Below are positions 8,914-16,579 of a stretch of 64,000 nt of DNA, piece after piece. The number at the start of each line of letters is the position of its first letter. The first letter of the stretch is position 1. The DNA is from JBDTYT01 sp040005555. GTDB lineage: Bacteria; Actinomycetota; UBA4738; HRBIN12. Under the pieces are notes generated by a model. The model was given only the letters and a program-made list of their open reading frames with translations. It did no database searches and was not told the DNA's origin. The position numbers and the translations under genes were made by a program. Where the stretch lies: NCBI GenBank assembly GCA_040005555.1, contig JBDTYT010000001.1, positions 3,845 through 67,844 of the forward strand, written 5' to 3'.

Positions 8914-9521
8914 CGGGGCATCGTTCCCTGAGACGGTCCGGCGGCGTCCGGGCGTTCCCGCAGCTCGGGCGCGGTGAGGCCCATCGCCCGGGCGAGCGCA
9001 ACACGACCTCGGTGCAGGCGCGACTTCACCGTGCCTACCGGCACCCCGACGATGGCGGCGACTTGCTCGTACGGGATGTCCTGGACGTCGTGCAAGATCA
9101 TCACGGTGCGGAAATCCTCGGGCACCTGCAGGAGCGCTCGCTGCACGTCGATCGACAGATCGGAGCTCTCGGCATGGTCACGTGCCGGGGGCGGCTCGGG
9201 TCCCCGCTCGCGCTCGTCTGATCCACGGTCGAGGAGCGGGGCACGCTGGCGCTTGCGGAGCAGGTCGTAACACGCGTTCACGGTCACGCGATGCATCCAG
9301 GTCGTGAAGGCGGCTTCGCCTCGGAAGGACGAGAGCTTGCGCAGCGCGGTGAGAAAGGCGTCCTGCGTCGCATCGCGGGCGTCCTCTTCCCGGCCGGTCA
9401 TGCGGAGGGCGAGGTTGTACATGCGCCGTTCGTGTCGCTCGACGAGGGTGCCGAATGCCCCCGCGTCGCCGGACAGGAACCGCCGGACGAGGTTCTCGTC
9501 CGGCTCGTCCCGGTCAGGCAT
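8910..9521 (-). CDS. ECF RNA polymerase sigma factor, SigM-like by context
   Basis: A 203-residue ECF sigma factor. Region 2 spans RMYNLALRMTGREEDARDATQDAF near residues 33-56 and FTTWMHRVTVNACYDLLRK. Region 4 has PEDFRTVMILHDVQDIPYEQVAAIVGVPVGTVKSRLHRGR, the helix-turn-helix for the -35 element. Its ATG overlaps the stop of the pseudokinase gene (ATGCCTGA), and its stop overlaps the anti-sigma ATG. The position between a MviN-type protein and a zinc anti-sigma factor matches mycobacterial sigM, so a cell-envelope or oxidative stress role is likely but inferred. Confidence 0.93.
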   Translation of the reverse strand: MPDRDEPDENLVRRFLSGDAGAFGTLVERHERRMYNLALRMTGREEDARDATQDAFLTALRKLSSFRGEAAFTTWMHRVTVNACYDLLRKRQRAPLLDRGSDERERGPEPPPARDHAESSDLSIDVQRALLQVPEDFRTVMILHDVQDIPYEQVAAIVGVPVGTVKSRLHRGRVALARAMGLTAPELRERPDAAGPSQGTMPR

Positions 9522-10935
9522 CGCGGCCGAGCACCTTGAACTCGGAGATCTCGGCGCGGTTGCCGTCGCCCGTTGGGACCACCGAGGTCATCCACACCAT
9601 GACGTACCGCCCGGTCACGGGTTCGATCGCACCGCGGGTCAGCGTCGAAGAGACGTAGCTCCGGCCGCCGGGGTCGGCAAGCGCCGCGAGGTCGTCGCCG
9701 ACAGCCACCGTGAACGAGTATCCGGGGTGGGGTGTCTCGAGCCGGAACCCCGTGACGAGCCGGTCCGTGCCGAGGTCGAATACGAGGCCCACGCCTGGCT
9801 TGTTGAAGCGTCCGTCGAAGTAGTTCTCGGATCGCCACGCGGTCGCATCGTTCCCGTCGATCGCCGCTCCCACGCCGCTGTCGTTCTCGCTGCCGTCGCC
9901 GAACGGATCTGCGGTCGTGACGGCGGAAACAGCGAGCACGCCGACCGTCGGCGGGGAAGGAGACTCCGCGGGAGCCGCCCGGATACCGAGCGGACCCCCG
10001 ACCTCGAGGGTGCCGACGAACAGACCGATCGCGATCACGATCGCAGCGGTGACCAAGATGCCGGCGGGCACCAGCACCCAGGTCGCGAGCCATGAACGTG
10101 CCGGTGGCTGCGCGGGTGGCGTCGTGCCAGATCCGGAGTTCCCTGGTCCCTGCCGTCCGTGGGGCTCGAGCGCGCGAGCGAACGCAGCGGTCGTCGCGAA
10201 GCGATCCGACGGCTCGGCCGCGAGGGCCCGCCTGACGGCCAGGTCGACCGGTCTGGGGACCCCCCGTTCCACTGCCCGAGGACCGGCCGTCGTGGACGGC
10301 GGCGGAGTGCCGGTGAGCATCTCGTATAGAAGGGCACCCGCCTCGTGGATGTCGGTACGGGCATCCGGCGGGGATCCGGCGATGAGCTCAGGAGGCTGCG
10401 CCCGCTTGCCGAGGCGCGATGAAGCTTCGGCGGCGGCCTGAGTCGCGAAGACGGCCGGAGCGAACGCGCTCCCGTCCAGGAGCACTCGATCGTCATCGGC
10501 AAGGAGGACCGTCTCAGGTCGCACATCGAGATGCAGCAAGCCGTGATCGTGGAGGGCTTCGAGGGCGAGGAGAACGGAGACGGTGATCGCCACCGCCTGA
10601 TCGGGGGCCAAGCGCTCAGCTCGCGTCAGACGATCTCGGAGCGTCTGGCCGAGCACGAACTCCCGGACCACGAAGCGCACGCCGTCGTGCGTCCCGGTGT
10701 CGAGGAGACGGGTGAGGTGCGGATCCGAGATACGAGCGAGCGCCCGAGCAGCCTTCGTCCATCGCTCCACGAACGCCGGATCGTCGCCGAGATCCGGATG
10801 GATCAGCTCGACGACCACGGTCCGCTGCAGCACGCGATCCGCGGCTCTCCACACGACGCTGACGCCGCTTCGCCCGAGTTCCTTCTCGAGCACGTACCGG
10901 TCGGCCAGCACGGCGGGGATCCGATCGGTCTGCAT
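9514..10935 (-). CDS. MviN-type pseudokinase with TM and discoidin-like extracellular domain
   Basis: A 473-residue protein in three parts: a Ser/Thr kinase fold (residues 14-260), one transmembrane helix (about 284-308) and an extracellular beta domain (about 330-473) with WRSENYFDGRFN, as in F5/8-type binding domains. Catalytic residues are lost. The glycine loop reads GRSGVS, the beta-3 Lys is Glu43 (VVVE), HRD-K-N reads HLDVRPET at 135-142, and DFG is replaced by DGS at 154-156. Mycobacterial MviN (Rv3910) carries this same pseudokinase-TM-extracellular unit fused to MurJ. Here it is a separate gene with its own leaderless promoter, in operon with sigma and anti-sigma factors. Confidence 0.85.
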   Translation of the reverse strand: MQTDRIPAVLADRYVLEKELGRSGVSVVWRAADRVLQRTVVVELIHPDLGDDPAFVERWTKAARALARISDPHLTRLLDTGTHDGVRFVVREFVLGQTLRDRLTRAERLAPDQAVAITVSVLLALEALHDHGLLHLDVRPETVLLADDDRVLLDGSAFAPAVFATQAAAEASSRLGKRAQPPELIAGSPPDARTDIHEAGALLYEMLTGTPPPSTTAGPRAVERGVPRPVDLAVRRALAAEPSDRFATTAAFARALEPHGRQGPGNSGSGTTPPAQPPARSWLATWVLVPAGILVTAAIVIAIGLFVGTLEVGGPLGIRAAPAESPSPPTVGVLAVSAVTTADPFGDGSENDSGVGAAIDGNDATAWRSENYFDGRFNKPGVGLVFDLGTDRLVTGFRLETPHPGYSFTVAVGDDLAALADPGGRSYVSSTLTRGAIEPVTGRYVMVWMTSVVPTGDGNRAEISEFKVLGRDA

Positions 10936-10941
10936 CGAGGC

Positions 10942-10947
10942 AGTGTA
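10942..10947 (-). promoter_or_regulatory. -10 hexamer TACACT, leaderless pseudokinase promoter
   Basis: TACACT lies 6 nt before the ATG at 10935. It would drive pseudokinase, sigma and anti-sigma genes independently of murJ. Confidence 0.5.
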
Positions 10948-10976
10948 TTCCCGCAGGCTGCGGGACCGGCCGAACC

Positions 10977-11384
10977 TCAGGGGACGGTCTCGGAGGTGTC
11001 GCTCGCGGTCGCCCTCGTGTATCCCTTCAGGAACCCGATGCGCCCGGCAAGGAGGGTGGAGACCTTCTTCACCACCGTGACGGTTACCTGCTGCGACTGC
11101 GGGTCGATGGCGAACTGCGTCACCCGCGCGCCCTCGTCCTTGTCCGCGACCGCCGCGAGCGCTGCGTCGAGGGCGCGCCGTCGGTCCCCGCTGCTCTGCA
11201 AGATGGCCGAGGCCTGGAACGAGGCCTCCTGCGCAGCGTCGGCGACCTTGTATCGCGCCAGGAGGATCTGCGCCGTATCGAAGCCTGCCAGCCCGAGGAC
11301 GACCATCACGGCGAGCCAGATCACGATGATCTTGCCGACCAGCCCACGTTCCGCGCGGATGCCCCCCGTGCGGCGGTCCCTCAT
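10977..11384 (-). CDS. TadE-like single-pass membrane protein
   Basis: A 135-residue protein. A short basic N-terminus ending RAERGL is followed by a hydrophobic helix (residues 17-37), then an amphipathic continuation AQILLARYKVADAAQEASFQASA, which is the layout of TadE/TadG pseudopilin-like proteins. No function can be assigned. The ATG overlaps the murJ stop (ATGA). The gene sits exactly where mycobacterial MviN joins its MurJ and pseudokinase parts, so it interrupts what is one protein there. Confidence 0.7.
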   Translation of the reverse strand: MRDRRTGGIRAERGLVGKIIVIWLAVMVVLGLAGFDTAQILLARYKVADAAQEASFQASAILQSSGDRRRALDAALAAVADKDEGARVTQFAIDPQSQQVTVTVVKKVSTLLAGRIGFLKGYTRATASDTSETVP

Positions 11385-13033
11385 CGTCGCCACCTCGCGA
11401 GCAGATGTCGTCTGACGGAATCGACCTCTTCCATCTGCAAGATACGCGCCGCGAGGGCGAACACCAGCAGCCCGGCCGCGACCGCGGCGAGCACCTGTGC
11501 CGCGGCTCCTGCGAGCTGCGTGGGATCGACGACGTGCGCCATCGTTCGAGCGACGACCCACGCGGCTCCGCCGGTCGCGAGCGCGGCGGCGAAGGCCCGC
11601 CCGACGCTCGGCCACACGTGTTTGCCGTCGAGCCCGCCGAGGCGCCGTCGCAGCAGCACGAGTGCCGCGATCGACGCGAAGGTGTATGCCGTAGCGTGGC
11701 CGAGCGCGAGCCCTCGAACACCGAGATGGAACGTGAAGAAGTACAGGAAGTTGACGGCAGTGTTCAGACCGACGGCGGCGACATTGATCAGGGCAGGCGT
11801 GCGCGTGTCCTGCATCGAGTAGAAGGCCCGAAGCAGGAGTTGGAACAAGGAGAACGGGAACAGCCCGATCGCGAAGAACGCCAAGATGTCTCCGACGAGT
11901 TCCCCGCTCGCCGGGCCGGTCAGCCCGTGCTCGAGGAGGAGACGGACGATCTCACGCCCGAGGACGATGTAGCCGAGGGCAGCCGGTAGCAAGATCGCGG
12001 CAGTCGTGCGGATCCCTTGCGACAGCAACGCGCGAAAGCCCGCGACGTCGCTCTCGGTCCATCGACTCGACATCGCCGGGAGCAACGCCGTGAAGATCGA
12101 GACGGCGAAGATCGCGTGCGGCAGCTGGAACACGATGAAGGCTGCCGCGTACGCTGTGTAGCCTCCTCGGATCGGCGTCGCCAGCACGAGGATCACCAGG
12201 TATCCGACCTGGTTCGCCACCACGTAGACCACGACCCATTTCGCCAGGTGCGCGATGCGCACCACGGCCGGATGGCCGAATCCGGTTCGCCACCGGAATC
12301 GGAACCCCACGCCTCGGACCGCCGGCCACAGCGCCACGGTCATCCCCACCACTCCGAGCGTCGTCCCGATGGCGAGCACCAGCTTCTGGGCCCCGCTGAC
12401 GAGCAAGGCCGAGCCCGCGGCCGGACCTGGCAGCTGCGCGAAGACGATGAACGTGGCGATCACGAGCAGGTTGTTGAGGATCGGGGCGAACATCGGGGCG
12501 GCGAACCGACGGTGCGCGTTCAGCAAACCACCTGCAACCGCGCCGATCCCGTAGAACACGATCTGCGGCATGAACCAGCGCAGGAAGAAGGTCGAAAGGG
12601 CTTGGGTCGCCGCTCGGTCGTGTTCGAGCCGGATCGTGTAGAGACGGATGATCCACGGGGCGAACACGATGGCGAGCACGGCGATCGACGTCAGCGTGAT
12701 GATCGCGAGCGTGAACATCCTGCGCGCGACGTCCCAGGCTTCGTCTCGTCCCTTCGTCTGAAGCCACTCGACGAACACCGGTACGAACACGGACGACAAG
12801 ATCCCGCCGAGCGCGAGCTCGTAGATGATGTTCGGCGTGATGTTCGCGATGTTGTACGCATCGGCGAGACGCGTTTCGGTGACGCCGATCGCGTAGGTCA
12901 TCGCGGCCAGCCGTAGGAACCCCGTGAGGCGTGAGAGCGCGGTCCCGACCGACATCAGCGTCGTGTTGCGAAGGAACGCCGACGCCGAGTCTTCCGGCGC
13001 GGTCTCGGAGGCCTCGGGGGGTTCCGGTGTCAC
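11381..13033 (-). CDS. murJ: lipid II flippase MurJ
   Basis: Multidrug/oligosaccharidyl-lipid/polysaccharide-superfamily flippase that moves lipid II across the membrane for peptidoglycan synthesis. The 550 residues give about 14 helices. Family features include LSRLTGFLRLAAMTYAIG near residues 34-51, LADAYNIANITPNIIYELALGG, and the positively charged cavity segments. The cytoplasmic N-terminus is 25 residues. No pseudokinase domain follows in the same frame; that domain is in the separate gene at 9514-10935. ATGA overlaps on both sides tie it to the DUF6049-like gene and the TadE-like gene. Confidence 0.95.
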   Translation of the reverse strand: MTPEPPEASETAPEDSASAFLRNTTLMSVGTALSRLTGFLRLAAMTYAIGVTETRLADAYNIANITPNIIYELALGGILSSVFVPVFVEWLQTKGRDEAWDVARRMFTLAIITLTSIAVLAIVFAPWIIRLYTIRLEHDRAATQALSTFFLRWFMPQIVFYGIGAVAGGLLNAHRRFAAPMFAPILNNLLVIATFIVFAQLPGPAAGSALLVSGAQKLVLAIGTTLGVVGMTVALWPAVRGVGFRFRWRTGFGHPAVVRIAHLAKWVVVYVVANQVGYLVILVLATPIRGGYTAYAAAFIVFQLPHAIFAVSIFTALLPAMSSRWTESDVAGFRALLSQGIRTTAAILLPAALGYIVLGREIVRLLLEHGLTGPASGELVGDILAFFAIGLFPFSLFQLLLRAFYSMQDTRTPALINVAAVGLNTAVNFLYFFTFHLGVRGLALGHATAYTFASIAALVLLRRRLGGLDGKHVWPSVGRAFAAALATGGAAWVVARTMAHVVDPTQLAGAAAQVLAAVAAGLLVFALAARILQMEEVDSVRRHLLARWRR

Positions 13034-15072
13034 GACGTCCGACGTGGCAAGAACCTCCTCGCCCAGGCCAGGAGCAAGACCAACGCCGCTCCGATCGTGA
13101 TGATGAGGGCGATCCGGTTGTAGCGCGTCGACCGGACGATGAGCGTGGACTCGCCGATCACCCGGCCGCTCGGAGATTCGACCTGTACCTGCACGGGGAA
13201 GCGACCATTCGTCTTCAGGTCGACGTCGAAGAACAGCGTCTGCGTGGCGGATGGCTGCAGGACGACCGTGTCGCTCGGCGAGGACAAGAGGTGTTGCGAA
13301 ACGAGCTGGACCTTCACGCGCAACGCGCGATCACCTTCGTTGGTCACATGGACCGGGATCCGGCTCCCGGAACGAGCCGTCAGCGTCACCACTTGGCCGG
13401 TGTCGGGCCGGACGGCCCCGAACACGGCACTGAGCTGATCGCGCACCGCGCGGATGAACGCGAGCCCCGCGGTCGGGTTGATGAGGAAGTCGTTCGACTC
13501 GGCCAGCAAGAGGTAGGTGTCGAAACGATTAGGGTCGGTGCTTTGGTCAACGACCATGGAGCGGTAGATGTCGATGCGTCGACGAGCCTGCTTGAGCTCA
13601 TCGACATACGTGTCGCTGAAACGGGAAACCGAAGGAGCCGCGAGCGCCGAGGGGAGGCCGGGCGGCGGGAAGTCGGCGGCGAGCTCCGTCGCACGCGTCG
13701 GGCGGAGCCACGGTGCGGTCGCCACGTCTCTCGCGAACGCGGCGTAGAAGCCTCCGGGGAGGCGCAGCGCCTCGGAGAGCGTGACCGCGATGCCGCGTAC
13801 ATCGCTCGGACGCTCCTGCCAGATGATGGCGAGTTCGCCGAGCGCCGCCTGGGCGCCTCGCACCGGATCGTCGAAGACGAACGGCTGCGCGATCAGCGCC
13901 GCCACCGACTGGTCGGGCACGATCGCGACCGTCGGCCGAGCCGGTGACCCAACGGTCGCAGCGGGCGGCAACGCGAATCCGAGCGGATCCGGCGTCGTCG
14001 CGACCGACCCGGCGTCGAGCATGAGGACGCTGACGCCTCGGGCGGTGAGATCGCTCAGCGTTGCGTCGTCGACCGCCGAGCGCGGCGGCCGAAGGATCGC
14101 GGGGGAAGGGTTCACCTTGAGGAACGACGCCGCGACTTGCGTCCCTCGATCGAGCTGCACGTTCAGGTCCCTGGAGAGCCCCCCGGCCACGAGCGAGGGA
14201 AGCTGGGGGCCCGAGAACGGCATGGCGGACAGCTCGACGCCGGGCGCGGCCGCGATGCGTGCGAGCTGTGCCAGAGCGTCCGCGGCGAGGGCGGACCCTG
14301 CCTTGCCTTGCTCAACCGTGCGTGATCGACCGTTCTCGAGGACCGTGTACCCGGCCCGCATCCTTCCGAGTTGGGTGAGCAGCACCGGGGAGACGACGAC
14401 GTCGACCGGGACGTCGGAGGGATCCTCGATCAGCAGAGACAAGGCTCGCAGCTGCCCAGCAAGCCGGCCGCCAGGCTCGAGCGAGCTCTCGAGGGCCGTG
14501 GAGGTGAACACCCCGTCGGGGCCGAATGCGATCGGTTCGGAGAGCACGAAGGTCCACGCGAGGCGGATCGGGACCTCTGGCTGACGGACGAGGAAGATCA
14601 CCGGCGATCGAAGCGCGACCACCGGGACCCCATGGCTCCGCAGGTCGAGCTTCAGCGGGTAGATCCCCGATTGCGAGGCGTCGATACCCGGGAACGTGAG
14701 ATCGAGGACCAGCTCGAACGCGCGCGTCCCGCCTGCCGCGATCTGGCCGTCGCGCGGCAGCGTTTCGGCATCGATGATGATCGCCGGGCTCGGGTCGGTG
14801 ACGAGGGACTGTTCGTACTGCGTTCGCGTGATCACTCGGCCGTACAGCGCGAGCCCGATCGACAGGTCCTCGATGGGAGTGGAGCCGGTGTTCTGGGCTG
14901 TGAAGCGTAGGTCGAGCTGGGTCTGGTCGGGCGAATTCCACGGCGTCTGGAAGCTCAGGCGCATCGCGATCGGGCTCGGCTCTTGTGCGAGAGCCCTCGG
15001 CGCGGGCAAGAGAAGGAGCGTGGACGAGGCGAGGAGGACCCTGACGAGCCGGTGCATGATCGGCCGGGCCAT
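13030..15072 (-). CDS. DUF6049-like secreted, C-terminally anchored protein (Rv3909-like)
   Basis: A 680-residue extracytoplasmic protein of unknown function. A signal peptide covers the first 30 residues (HRLVRVLLASSTLLLL then ALAQ), a long beta-rich region with many Ala/Pro turns follows, and a C-terminal helix (about residues 651-672) ends in the basic tail ARRFLPRRTS. This layout, and the place directly upstream of murJ, match Rv3909 of Mycobacterium; homology is inferred from architecture and context. The ATG at 15072 lies 1 bp after the permease stop; an ATG at 15057 would still keep the signal peptide. Confidence 0.8.
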   Translation of the reverse strand: MARPIMHRLVRVLLASSTLLLLPAPRALAQEPSPIAMRLSFQTPWNSPDQTQLDLRFTAQNTGSTPIEDLSIGLALYGRVITRTQYEQSLVTDPSPAIIIDAETLPRDGQIAAGGTRAFELVLDLTFPGIDASQSGIYPLKLDLRSHGVPVVALRSPVIFLVRQPEVPIRLAWTFVLSEPIAFGPDGVFTSTALESSLEPGGRLAGQLRALSLLIEDPSDVPVDVVVSPVLLTQLGRMRAGYTVLENGRSRTVEQGKAGSALAADALAQLARIAAAPGVELSAMPFSGPQLPSLVAGGLSRDLNVQLDRGTQVAASFLKVNPSPAILRPPRSAVDDATLSDLTARGVSVLMLDAGSVATTPDPLGFALPPAATVGSPARPTVAIVPDQSVAALIAQPFVFDDPVRGAQAALGELAIIWQERPSDVRGIAVTLSEALRLPGGFYAAFARDVATAPWLRPTRATELAADFPPPGLPSALAAPSVSRFSDTYVDELKQARRRIDIYRSMVVDQSTDPNRFDTYLLLAESNDFLINPTAGLAFIRAVRDQLSAVFGAVRPDTGQVVTLTARSGSRIPVHVTNEGDRALRVKVQLVSQHLLSSPSDTVVLQPSATQTLFFDVDLKTNGRFPVQVQVESPSGRVIGESTLIVRSTRYNRIALIITIGAALVLLLAWARRFLPRRTS

Positions 15073-15073
15073 C

Positions 15074-15847
15074 CTACCCCTGGCTTCCAGCCATGAACGC
15101 GATCTCTCGGGCGCCGTACAGCACCGCGACCGCGAACAGGAACGAGCCGACCGCGAGGCGCAGCGTCCGGTCGCGAGCACCGAGCGCGATCTTCGCGCCG
15201 ATCAGCGCGCCGGGGACGACGCCAGCCGCGAGCGCGAGGAAGATCGCCCAGTCGATGTGGCCGAGTGCCCAGTGCACGATCGTCCCGGGGACGACGAGCG
15301 CCGAGATCACCACCAGCGAGGTCCCGAGCGCGCGCTTGAGCGGCATGCCGAGCAGCGTCGTGAACGCCGGCACCATGACGATGCCCCCGCCGACGCCCAG
15401 GAGGCCGGACACGAACCCCGCCACGAGGCCGACGGTGGCGTAGTGCCATCCCGGCGTCGCGCCGCGCTCACGGACCGGCGCCTGTCGGCTGCGCACGACC
15501 TGCCACGCGGTCCACAGAAGCAGGACGGCCAGCGCGAGCAAGAGCCAGTGCGGGTTGACGACATCACTGAGGGCGGCGCCGGCCGCCGCGCCGGCCATCC
15601 CCGGTGGTGAGGCCCAGGCCACCGCCCGCCAGCTCACCTCCCCGGCGCGGTGGTACGTATACGCGCCGACGAGGGACGTCGGGAAGATCACCGGGAGCGG
15701 TGTCGCGATCGCCTGGATCGCCGTTCCACCGAGCAGTACGTCGACCGCCGGAGTTGTGACCGTCCCGCCGCCGACGCCGAAGAGACCGGACAAGATCCCG
15801 GCTCCGAACCCCACCAGGACCCCCAGGGCAGCCTGCCAGGCGCTCAT
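15074..15847 (-). CDS. TauE/SafE-family anion permease
   Basis: A 257-residue protein with about eight hydrophobic helices arranged as an inverted duplication. Both halves carry the family glycine motif: GILSGLFGVGGGTVTTP near residues 17-33 and FVSGLLGVGGGIVMVP near 148-163. Members export or import sulfonates, sulfite or other organic anions; the substrate here is unknown. The ATG overlaps the Nudix stop (ATGA). It is an insertion relative to the mycobacterial mutT4-Rv3909 order. Confidence 0.87.
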   Translation of the reverse strand: MSAWQAALGVLVGFGAGILSGLFGVGGGTVTTPAVDVLLGGTAIQAIATPLPVIFPTSLVGAYTYHRAGEVSWRAVAWASPPGMAGAAAGAALSDVVNPHWLLLALAVLLLWTAWQVVRSRQAPVRERGATPGWHYATVGLVAGFVSGLLGVGGGIVMVPAFTTLLGMPLKRALGTSLVVISALVVPGTIVHWALGHIDWAIFLALAAGVVPGALIGAKIALGARDRTLRLAVGSFLFAVAVLYGAREIAFMAGSQG

Positions 15848-16269
15848 ACCAAACGGTCTTTCGCGCGACGAAGGATCTCGCGCTCGCCCTTGTAGGCAGC
15901 TCGCCGCATCGAGCCCGCGAGCGGGAACCAGCGGACATCCTCCATCTCGTCGTCGTGCGCGGTGATGTCGCCGCCGGTCGCTCGCATCAGGTAGAAGTGC
16001 ACGGCTTTGCGAACGCGCACACCCTCCCACACGTAGAAATAGCGGATCTCGCCGAGGTCCTCTTCGATCTCGGCCTCCAGCCCCGTTTCCTCGCGCACCT
16101 CGCGCAGGGCCGCGGCCTCGTGGGACTCCTCCTCGTCGATGCCGCCCTTCGGCAATCCCCAAACGAGGTCGCCCTTGCGGGTGCGCCGGGCCGCAAGGGC
16201 GATCTCGATGTTCCCGCCCTCGCGCCGGAAAACGACGCCTCCCGCCGAGACCTCCGAACGCGTCTCCAT
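15844..16269 (-). CDS. Nudix hydrolase, MutT4-like by context
   Basis: A 141-residue pyrophosphohydrolase. The Nudix box GLPKGGIDEEESHEAAALREVREETGLEAEI (residues 38-68, read in two segments) keeps the GX5EX7REVREE residues needed for metal binding. The substrate is unknown. It is first in the murJ operon, as mutT4 is in Mycobacterium. No Shine-Dalgarno precedes the ATG, but the stop of a 26-codon upstream ORF lies directly before it (TAG then ATG), so translation may depend on reinitiation. Confidence 0.9.
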   Translation of the reverse strand: METRSEVSAGGVVFRREGGNIEIALAARRTRKGDLVWGLPKGGIDEEESHEAAALREVREETGLEAEIEEDLGEIRYFYVWEGVRVRKAVHFYLMRATGGDITAHDDEMEDVRWFPLAGSMRRAAYKGEREILRRAKDRLV

Positions 16270-16350
16270 CTAGGCTCGAGCGGGGAGGACGTTCCTGGAG
16301 AGCTCCGCGGGGGCCGGGGTCATCGTGCCGGGCGAGACCCTTGTCGTCAT
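16270..16350 (-). CDS. candidate 26-residue leaderless leader ORF before the Nudix-murJ operon
   Basis: The ATG has a good -10 (TAGAAT) 7 nt upstream. The frame runs 26 codons to a TAG that abuts the ATG of the Nudix gene, in the same frame. The peptide starts MTTRVSPGTM and ends NVLPARA, with no known motif. Either it is a translated leader coupling ribosomes into the operon, or it is an N-terminal extension of the Nudix protein interrupted by a stop. Not confirmed. Confidence 0.4.
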   Translation of the reverse strand: MTTRVSPGTMTPAPAELSRNVLPARA

Positions 16351-16357
16351 CTGGCGG

Positions 16358-16363
16358 ATTCTA
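16358..16363 (-). promoter_or_regulatory. -10 hexamer TAGAAT, promoter of the Nudix-murJ operon
   Basis: TAGAAT is the closest match to an extended TANNNT consensus in this gap and lies 7 nt before the ATG at 16350. It overlaps the stop of the 35-codon ORF upstream. No -35 box stands out. Confidence 0.5.
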
Positions 16364-16468
16364 CGCACGCACCCCGAAACTCTGACGCCATCTGCGGGCG
16401 GACATTCCGTGCTCGGCCAGGCCCTCGGGGCCCTGAACCAGCCACTGGGAGAAGGCGAGTCTGGGCAT
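16361..16468 (-). CDS. candidate 35-residue small protein
   Basis: GGGGAG at 16476-16481 lies 7 nt before an ATG that opens 35 codons. The product starts MPRLAFSQWLVQGPEG and ends RQSFGVRA; it is basic with one Trp-rich amphipathic start. The strong ribosome site is unusual here, where many genes lack one. No family was recognised. The stop TAG overlaps the -10 hexamer of the next promoter. A small hairpin lies further upstream near 16506-16524. The opposite strand also has an open frame, but without a ribosome site. Confidence 0.4.
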   Translation of the reverse strand: MPRLAFSQWLVQGPEGLAEHGMSARRWRQSFGVRA

Positions 16469-16579
16469 CTCGGTGCTCCCCTTTTCTTCTCATGGAGGGC
16501 TCAAAGTTGCTCTGAGCGCGCCGAAGAGTAGAGGAGGACATCATCGACCTGAATCGGAGCGGAACGAGGACCCCTGATC

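Noticed and set aside
12017..12916. Plus-strand frame opposite murJ
   Set aside because: Arg/His/Asp-rich antisense shadow; murJ is clear.
16325..16531. 68-codon plus-strand ORF in the pilT-Nudix gap
   Set aside because: No ribosome site or -10 hexamer, and antisense to two mini-ORFs with better start signals.
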